NCBI GenBank assembly: GCA_963971425.1
Contig: OZ020519.1
Location: 19,117,397 to 19,181,396 of the forward strand
Reading direction: 5' to 3'
Source of the DNA: Bryoerythrophyllum caledonicum
Taxonomy: Eukaryota > Streptophyta > Bryopsida > Pottiales > Pottiaceae
Length of the DNA: 64,000 nt
Shown: piece after piece, positions 57,770 through 64,000 of the stretch
Layout: each line of letters starts with the position of its first letter
Position numbering within the stretch: the stretch's first letter is position 1
Notes under the pieces: generated by a model
Seen by the model: only the letters and a program-made list of their open reading frames with translations
What the model was told of the DNA's origin: nothing
The model's database searches: none
Position numbers and translations under genes: made by a program

Positions 57770-58555
57770 CTAATCCTTCACATTTCTGCGACCCCTTTCT
57801 AGTCCAAGGCCCATAGATTCCCTGGCACCTTCGATACCCTTGGGATCTGCAAATGAGATCATATACAAAACAAATTCAGAGATGCTCCAGACAGAATTGG
57901 CTCATAAATCTTGACGTTCAACACAGATCATAGATAGAGACTCTCCATGAATTTCCAAACCCTATACCTCATAAAATTCAACCAGTAGGAAATCAACCGT
58001 ATCGATTTATCCACCTGTCTTCAAACCGAATTTCTAGCAACTCAAACTCAGATAAAAGATTGTGCAGAACCATAGATGTGATCACCAGCACCCTTTACTA
58101 AAAGCAAGGGAAAGAACTTACCAAAGAACTGCGTGAAAATGCGTGTGAAGAAGCCCACGTTTCGTGCAACGCTCCCCGCTACATGGGGTGGCAAGGGCAG
58201 CAGGAGGGTGTCGAGGCTCAAAGCCCTTCTCACAAACTGCAACACCACGAGAAATTAGCTTTTGAAACACTATCAAAAGAACAATGGAATTCAACGATGC
58301 GAACGATACCTGGAAGTTCCTTGAAAAAGCAAGTGTGAGGTCTTCGTCGAATTCGAACATGCTTGGCTTCGCGTCCTCAAGCGTGGGCAACCCACCCTTC
58401 TTGCGAGTTGCTGGGGGTGCATGCATGGTAGCTCCTTTCCCGGGCTCCCTCACGGCCTTCATCTTCAGGTCGTCAAATTTCTCTTTCTTAGGAGCAGGCT
58501 GCCTCCAAGGTGGCACGTACCCGTCCTGCTCCTTGACTTTGCTACCGCCTGCCAT
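57770..58555 (-). CDS. Conserved plant protein of unknown function (145 aa)
   Basis: Three exons, 58555-58310, 58236-58122 and 57846-57770, join in frame with GT-AG introns. Features: MAGGSKVKEQ, YVPPWRQPAPKKEKFDDLK, a basic Pro-rich stretch, FEFDEDLTLAFSRNFQ, then RALSLDTLLLPLPP, FFTRIFTQFFDPKGIEGA and RESMGLGL near the end. I recall similarly built small uncharacterised plant proteins (VPPW near the N-terminus, FTRIFTQFFDP near the C-terminus), so it is conserved, but no function or domain is known to me. The central FFTRIFTQFF is amphipathic. No signal peptide. A telo-box (58622-58630) lies about 70 nt upstream of the ATG. Confidence 0.82.
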
Positions 58556-58621
58556 CCTCTGTAGCTCACAAAGATGCCAATCCTCAATAAAATCTCCCAA
58601 AAATTTACACAAAAAAGACCC

Positions 58622-58630
58622 AAACCCTAA
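58622..58630 (+). promoter_or_regulatory. Telo-box upstream of 145-aa protein gene
   Basis: AAACCCTAA, followed by another partial unit, 67 nt upstream of the ATG of the minus-strand gene. Confidence 0.45.
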
Positions 58631-59212
58631 ACCCCAAAAGTTGCAAAAAAACCAACCACAAAACGGGTTAACCTACAATAGAAATATCCAAGGACGCGTT
58701 AACAGCTTACGTTCACATAACCCTAAATACAAAAACAAAAGCAAATTCACTCGTGAAATCCTCCGAGACGACACCGAAACCGTAGCGCTAACCCACCCCC
58801 CCCCCCATATTTTCCCAAAACGATTCACACCCGTTCTGAACGCCGAATTGAACTCGAAAAACATAAACCCATTTGTTTTCAGTCAAATCCAACCCAAACC
58901 CTCACCAAATCCTGAACAAACTCGCCAACAAATCAACAATGCAACACATAAATTTTTTTGCAAAGAAAGTAAGGATACAAAGGACACATACAATTAAGTT
59001 GCAGATTACGCAAACGCAACCAGCAGCGACCTGCAATCGATCAGAGGCGTGGCCGAAACGACCTTCCAAACTGAGGACGAAGGGATGGAATAGGATAAGG
59101 AAACGCGGGAACTCTCATAGGGAACAATGTGTTCCCAGGCTCTGGAACAAAATCTATGGGGTTTGATCACGAGATTTCGACCCGGGCTTTTCCAGAGAAT
59201 GTGCAGAGCAGA

Positions 59213-59745
59213 ACTAAGGTAGAGGCACCCAATTTCGATCACTTAAGTCTCAAATGACATTGTATGTCTAAAACATTTATGTAGAAAGATGCGGAATTAG
59301 GAATGAAACTCAACAAATATTTTTTCAAATTTAATCACAAAGATTTGGAATTGATATAGAATTTAAAAGCCCCAAAAACCACCGGAGCCCATAATCAAAC
59401 TCTAGAGTAGGTGAGATTTGGTGCCCTCCTTCGCCCAATGCCAATAAGTGAGAGTGAGTAGAAGAGAGAAGACATGCCATGGATAACCAACTCATGGAGG
59501 GTACCCAATACCAATCGGCCTTGATCGACTTTCAAGGCAACGCCACCAATGAGAGCTCAATTGGGGTGGAGCAACCCACAATTGCACACATCATGACCCA
59601 ATGCTGATAATGACTGGTGTTTTCAGATTTTGAGTTATCAGTTTTGGGCACCATTTCAAGCATTTGCCATTTTCATGCACATTGCCATGCATACTCTACT
59701 CATCAAAATTGGGTGGCCGATCGGAATTGGATGCCTCTACCTTAG
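59213..59745. repeat. Inverted repeat pair around 0.5 kb
   Basis: CTAAGGTAGAGGCACCCAAT (59213 on) and its near-complement ATTGGATGCCTCTACCTTAG (59726-59745) form ~27-bp inverted ends. No target duplication was found, so the nature of the 0.5-kb segment is open. Confidence 0.5.
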
Positions 59746-61274
59746 ATGTTGGAACTTGCTGCCATCCCAAAATCAATTTATAAAAACTGACAGAAATGCT
59801 ACTTTGAAGGAGTTAAGTAAGCTATTCAAGTACGTAATATGTGGAGATACGTAGGTGATACCTTCTAACATCCTTGACATACCTGTAATATCCGTGAATA
59901 TCATCTCACAAGGTACCTAATTTTCATTACTTTTTCAAACTTTCACAATGTACTAATAGCAGCCATGTTTTTCTATTAACCCCTAAAGCATCAACTCAAT
60001 AGTTTTGGTATGATTTAGGGTCCGGTCAGGCTCCCTATGAGTCAAATTTTACTGGATGTGGCTGTAACTTTGGCACAGCATGGGAAATTGTCATATCTTC
60101 CTAACAAGACCAAATTTTACTTTCATCGGGCCCGTAGTTAAGAAATAATTCGTGTTTAAAGATCAAAATTCAATTCAGGGCAGCTGGGGCAGGTTTGTGG
60201 CCAATGGGAGTGGTGTACCAAATCTGTGACAGTCTACAGTGACTTCCAAATGATCCTTTCTGAAATCGTTTCACAATTTTTTTTAAAACTTGATTTTGAA
60301 AAATCCAACCGTAGGATCTTGTTTAGAGCCATCCAATTTGTATACGTACCAAGTTTTGTAAATTTTGACCGTACGGATCTTGAGATATATTCAGTCAAAG
60401 TTCCAAGTTTTATAAAAACTTTCAGGCAGATCAACAGTGATTGGGTCACCTTCGTCACCCATTTTTCCTTCACCATTTTCTCCTCCTAAACCACAGTATA
60501 TGCTGTAAAATTCATATCTATTTTGGATTTATTTATTTTTTGGATTTCTTTCCTCTACAATTTCTTTTCCATACAAATGCATGTATACACCGTTCGGATT
60601 TCAAAAAATAGATGATCTTCTTAGGCATTTGTAGTGTGGAAAAAGAGCCAGTGTATATGCATTTCATTTGACTCCCGTCACTGGAAATGTGGTTTTCCAA
60701 TGCTTCTGTGTGTTGTATTGTCTTCAATTTTTTTGAGCATACTCCCAACTCACTTTAGAATCCAAAACTGAAGAGCCTCCAACCACACGATCTCAAAAAA
60801 TTGGCTGTTTCACTCTCCGAAGGGTGGCTGTCCCTGCCGGGCAGTACCAAAAAAAACTTTTCTCTCAAGTTCAAACCTTATGATCTTCCAAACGGTGAGG
60901 AGATACAATCTAAAATTCTGTGTACACATACATGTACAAGTTAGGTACTAGATCCTACGGTTAGATTCTTTAAATTACGTTCGAATTTGCATAATTCTAC
61001 CTTGAACTAAAACAGGGCAGAATTGAGGCAGAATTTGGGATTTTATGGCCAAAAACTTTAGGGGTTAAACTAGCTAGTTTAGGAATTGCTACTTGGAAGT
61101 ATATTATAGTAGGCCCACGGTGCATCACAACGTTCTCTTGCAGACACCAGGAATGAATGGCAGCGGAGTGAGAACGTGACAGGATCTCTGTGTAGTAGGA
61201 TTCCAGCAAGGGACTGAGCGTTCCTTGATGTTGCTGTGGCCTGCCTTTCTGCTTAGACTTGCAAGGTTTCCGTC

Positions 61275-61300
61275 AAACCCTAAACCCTAAACCCTAAACC
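61275..61300. repeat. Short interstitial telomeric repeat
   Basis: Three tandem CCCTAAA units, the Arabidopsis-type plant telomere sequence, ~95 bp upstream of tRNA-Gln. Confidence 0.85.
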
Positions 61301-61394
61301 ACATGGCCTACTATGAGGTAAGTTTCGAACTAAGCGCCTCCAGAGCATGCGGTTCGGTCTCTTCTATAATCACTAGGAGACGACCGCTTTCACC

Positions 61395-61466
61395 GGTCCC
61401 GTAGTCTAGTGGTCAGGACATTGGACTCTGAATCCAGTAACGCGAGTTCAAATCTCGCCGGGACCT
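61395..61466 (+). tRNA. tRNA-Gln (CUG anticodon)
   Basis: A complete 72-nt cloverleaf. The acceptor stem GGTCCCG/CGGGACC is perfect with discriminator T. The D arm contains AGTGGTCAGG. The anticodon arm is TTGGA-CTCTGAA-TCCAG, giving anticodon CTG (reads CAG, glutamine). The T arm is GCGAG-TTCAAAT-CTCGC. No intron and CCA is not encoded, as in nuclear genes. A T4 Pol III terminator lies at 61479-61482. Confidence 0.95.
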
Positions 61467-61478
61467 CTCACCATCTTA

Positions 61479-61482
61479 TTTT
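61479..61482 (+). terminator. Pol III T-run after tRNA-Gln
   Basis: TTTT 13 nt after the tRNA 3' end, the minimal Pol III stop. Confidence 0.5.
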
Positions 61483-62381
61483 GCAGATTGACCGTGCTTT
61501 TCTTTCTTGGTTTTCTACTCTTCTTTTCGGAATTTTGCAGATTCACCAAGGATTGGGAATGAACAATTTCTACTTGGATTCGTGATTCAACCAAACAACA
61601 AAGAGTTCACTCAGTGTTTACTATACTCGCTGTAAAAGCTGTGCAGAGATGATCTGGATCACGTCATTTGCAGCTTACGAGATCAGAGTTCGTAGTGTCA
61701 ATAGTCGAAATTACATAACCACACGTGGAGATTGAGTCCGTTTGCACTCTCAAACAAACACCTCTTATTGTCAGTCCAAAACAACGTTTTCCAGCAATAG
61801 TAATGAGTTGTTTTGAACGAGTTATTAACGACGAGACTAGTTACAAAAGTTGAAAGTTTTTTGTATTCAGAACTAGTGATTATTTCTTGGATACAGCCAC
61901 AAATATGCTCAATATCATAGGTGAATGCTAAAATCGTGGATGTACTAGCCAGTATCATGAATATGACACATATGTAGAAGCTAGTGTGATCAAGGTGAAT
62001 GAGATTATGCGTCTTGGAAGTTGAAAAACGCTACGTTTTCTGGGGGGGCTCGAGAAACTCCATGTCCACAAAGTGCAGTTTTGATTACCTCATATAAACT
62101 TGTTCATTGATAGCAATGGAGGGATACACAAGATACCAAACCCTGAACCAAAAAGTGAATGAAAGTGCCTCTCTAGGCTGGAAATCCAGCCTACACACAA
62201 TGCTATGCCGATACAACATCTAAGTAGTAGTAGTGGTGGTAGTAATAGTAATAAGAATACGGACACTAGCTGCAGCTGCCAGACCAACTGTACAACAATC
62301 AATATCAACCTACTCCAAAACTCGGCCACCGATCACCCCATGCATGGCATGCAGATATTCCCTGGCATGGATTGAAAAGAA
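61483..62381. other. Intergenic region
   Basis: Between tRNA-Gln and the BURP gene 3' end; includes the BURP 3' UTR and a short GTAGTAGTA-type run near 62222-62250. No gene seen. Confidence 0.4.
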
Positions 62382-63659
62382 CTACTGAGTTCCGGAGGGC
62401 ACCCAGACGACGTCGTTGGCGGAGCTCCAGTGGCACGCTTCGGCGCCGCGCGGGATGTTGAGCGCCTTGAAGGCGGGGTGCTCGGAGGCCCAGAGGGTGG
62501 TGTCGAGGTGGCAGATGCCGACGGCGCGGATGAGGGAGTTGTCGGCGGCGCGGAGGGAGGCCTGGACCACCTTGGTACCAGTCACGTGGTGGCAGTAGTA
62601 GAGCGCGGATGGGAACATGATGCTGTGGCAGATGATGATGTGGTCTCCTTCGGCGAGGCTGCGCTTGGCGACGCGCTCGATCTTGACTGGCTCCCGGCGC
62701 GCGGGCGGCTGCGCGGGTGCGCCGGTGGTGGAGAGCGCCTGCACTTGGGGTCCGAGCTCGGACGCGACGAACTGCGCCATGGCGGCAGGCGTGGCGGGGC
62801 AGGCCTTGGCCTCGCCCGGGAGCGCCGCGCTCTCGCACAGGAACGCCGCGGTGCCCATCATCGTCGCCATGGAGGTGTTCTCCGCCACGTCGAAGCTCTG
62901 CCGCAGCTTGGGCAGGCTGGCGGTGGTGAGCGCCGGGAGCGCGCCCGCCACCACGCGCGGCAAGAACGCGCGCAAGGGCACCGGGTCGTGCAGATTCTCC
63001 GACAGCTGCATCGCCCCGCCTGCCACCAGGCTGCTCTCCAGAAAGAAGTCGAACTGGAAGTCGTTGATAGTCATGATGGACGCCGCGCGCGGCGCTGCAG
63101 CATCTCCTCCCAACCCATACGAGGAGACGCGCACGTCGTCGTCGCACATCAGCGACGCCGCGTCGCAGAACGCCGCACTCAGGGACGGGAAAACGGCACC
63201 GCGGGTCAGCGCGGCTGCGAACCGGGCCGAGATCGCCGCGTCCTCCACCGGTGACACCGACTGCCGCAGCACCGCCGGCAGCTCCACATTCGGCAGCACC
63301 GCGCTCCAGAGCTTCTCCTCCGCCGCCACCAAACCACACACACCCATCTGCAGCCACACAAGAATCCAATCTTGGCACTGTCAAGAAATACACAAACTGA
63401 ACTTCAAGAAGGTGAACCCATAGCACACACACCGCAACACCATCCCTCCCAACAAAACAACACCACAAACTGAACTTGAAGAAGGTGAACCCACATACAC
63501 ACATGCCGCAATACCATCCCTCCCGACAAACAGACACACTAAAGCCCATGCAGCAGTCGAGCTCATGAGAAAACAACGTCCAGAAAACGTCGACGCAGAC
63601 ACGAAGCTCACCAGTGTGAAGACCAGGGCCAAAAACGCTGCTGCATGCAGATTTGCCAT
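62382..63659 (-). CDS. BURP-domain secreted protein
   Basis: Two exons, 63659-63612 and 63347-62382, give 337 aa. Exon 1 (16 codons) and the start of exon 2 together form a signal peptide, with hydrophobic AAAFLALVFTLMGVCGLVAA and likely cleavage before EEKLW. The C-terminal BURP domain is clear: CH-x10-CH-x25-CH-x24-CH at about residues 256-322, ending CHW and DVVWVP; the last spacing is one or two shorter than the textbook pattern. The middle is Ala/Ser/Pro-rich with no repeats typical of RD22 or PG1-beta. BURP proteins are plant-specific, enter the cell wall or vacuole and are linked to wall and stress functions. Which subgroup this is cannot be told. Very GC-rich, so long shadow frames occur on both strands. 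Confidence 0.95.
63391..63536. repeat. 73-bp tandem duplication in BURP intron
   Basis: CACAAACTGAACTT(C/G)AAGA occurs at 63391 and 63464; the two 73-bp copies differ by a few bases and occupy most of the 264-bp intron. Confidence 0.8.
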
Positions 63660-64000
63660 GGCTAAGTTCGCTCTCAAGACCTGTAATCAGTGAGGTCGAG
63701 GGCGATGAGAGAGGAGGGGTCGGTGCTGTAGTGGCCCTGTGAGGAGGCGGGACGGAGAATATGTAGCCGCCGTGGCTGGCGCGCCGCCTCTACGGATCCC
63801 TGGCTTCTACCAGTGGCGCGCCATGATCTACTTTGGAGCTCTGATTTTTCAAGGGGACTTGGGGCGCCGCCAGGAATGTAGATTTGCTACACCACTGGTG
63901 CTTTGGTGAACTTTGGCAGGGTTCAGCTTTGTCACAGATTTGCAGGACCCTTTTTCTTTGGCATCTTCTTCACTTTCTGAGTCACTCTTTACTTAGTATG
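63660..64000. promoter_or_regulatory. BURP gene upstream region
   Basis: Leader and promoter of the minus-strand BURP gene. TGGCGCGCC occurs twice (63778 and 63814). No clear TATA box or other gene. Confidence 0.35.

Larger units (their letters stand above)
58556..61274. other. Large intergenic region
   Basis: 58.55-58.75 kb is the leader/promoter of the 145-aa gene. A C11 run lies at ~58797. Beyond the inverted repeat at 59.2-59.7 kb, AT-rich DNA to 61.2 kb shows no gene. Confidence 0.4.

Noticed and set aside
61275..61300. Chromosome end
   Set aside because: Only three telomere units, with ordinary genes on both sides; an interstitial motif.
62305..63576. 423-codon minus ORF and 274/268-codon plus ORFs over the BURP gene
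   Set aside because: Shadows in other frames of the GC-rich BURP exon; low-complexity translations with no domain.

Overview
The window is nuclear DNA of a green plant. Genes are split by spliceosomal introns of about 70-800 bp. The set includes a nuclear photosystem I PsaD precursor with a plastid-type N-terminus, a BURP-domain secreted protein, a CBL calcium sensor and a plant-type (PX-PH) phospholipase D zeta. Exons are GC-rich (PLD zeta, PsaD, BURP), intergenic DNA is AT-rich, and much of it is repeats. An intronless CBL, an almost intron-free PLD zeta and a PsaD interrupted by two introns differ from the gene structures I know in seed plants and lean towards a non-seed land plant. I cannot name a species.

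Layout. 0-2.5 kb: decayed hAT/DUF4371-type transposase with a CACTA-type foldback MITE inside it. 4.4-6.1 kb (+): DUF92/TMEM19 membrane protein (VTE6-like). 7.0-9.1 kb (+): seven-repeat RCC1 protein. 10.1-10.8 kb (-): CBL calcium sensor. 11-13.7 kb: repeats. 13.75-14.85 kb (+): EMC subunit 5. 15.9-19.8 kb (-): PLD zeta, with decayed copies of its last codons downstream. 21.6-31 kb: MITEs, a tRNA-like SINE head, a damaged FCP1-like phosphatase gene, an acidic ORF, a recurring 17-bp palindrome, an orphan PRP28-like exon and a ~188-bp tandem array. 32.1-36.7 kb (-): complete 15-exon cytosolic-type methionyl-tRNA synthetase. 40.2-46.2 kb (-): Golgi golgin CASP, 18 exons recognised. 47.1-47.7 kb (+): a four-gene box C/D snoRNA cluster with telo-box and TATA box. 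48-55 kb: ~1-kb direct repeats, a decayed pogo/Tigger-like transposon with TA target duplication, and a second inverted transposase copy. 55.9-56.9 kb (+): PsaD. 57.8-58.6 kb (-): conserved plant protein of unknown function. 61.4 kb (+): tRNA-Gln(CUG). 62.4-63.7 kb (-): BURP protein.

The genes do not form one pathway; they are ordinary single transcription units. A modest common theme is translation: MetRS, tRNA-Gln and the rRNA-methylation guides, two of them (MetRS and the snoRNA cluster) with telo-box motifs upstream. The best candidate for something undescribed is the snoRNA cluster, whose third and fourth members have guide sequences for 18S/25S positions I cannot match to mapped sites. 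Next is the palindrome-studded module at 22.9-25.8 kb. Exon borders were set by reading frame, splice consensus and remembered family alignments; no searches were run.
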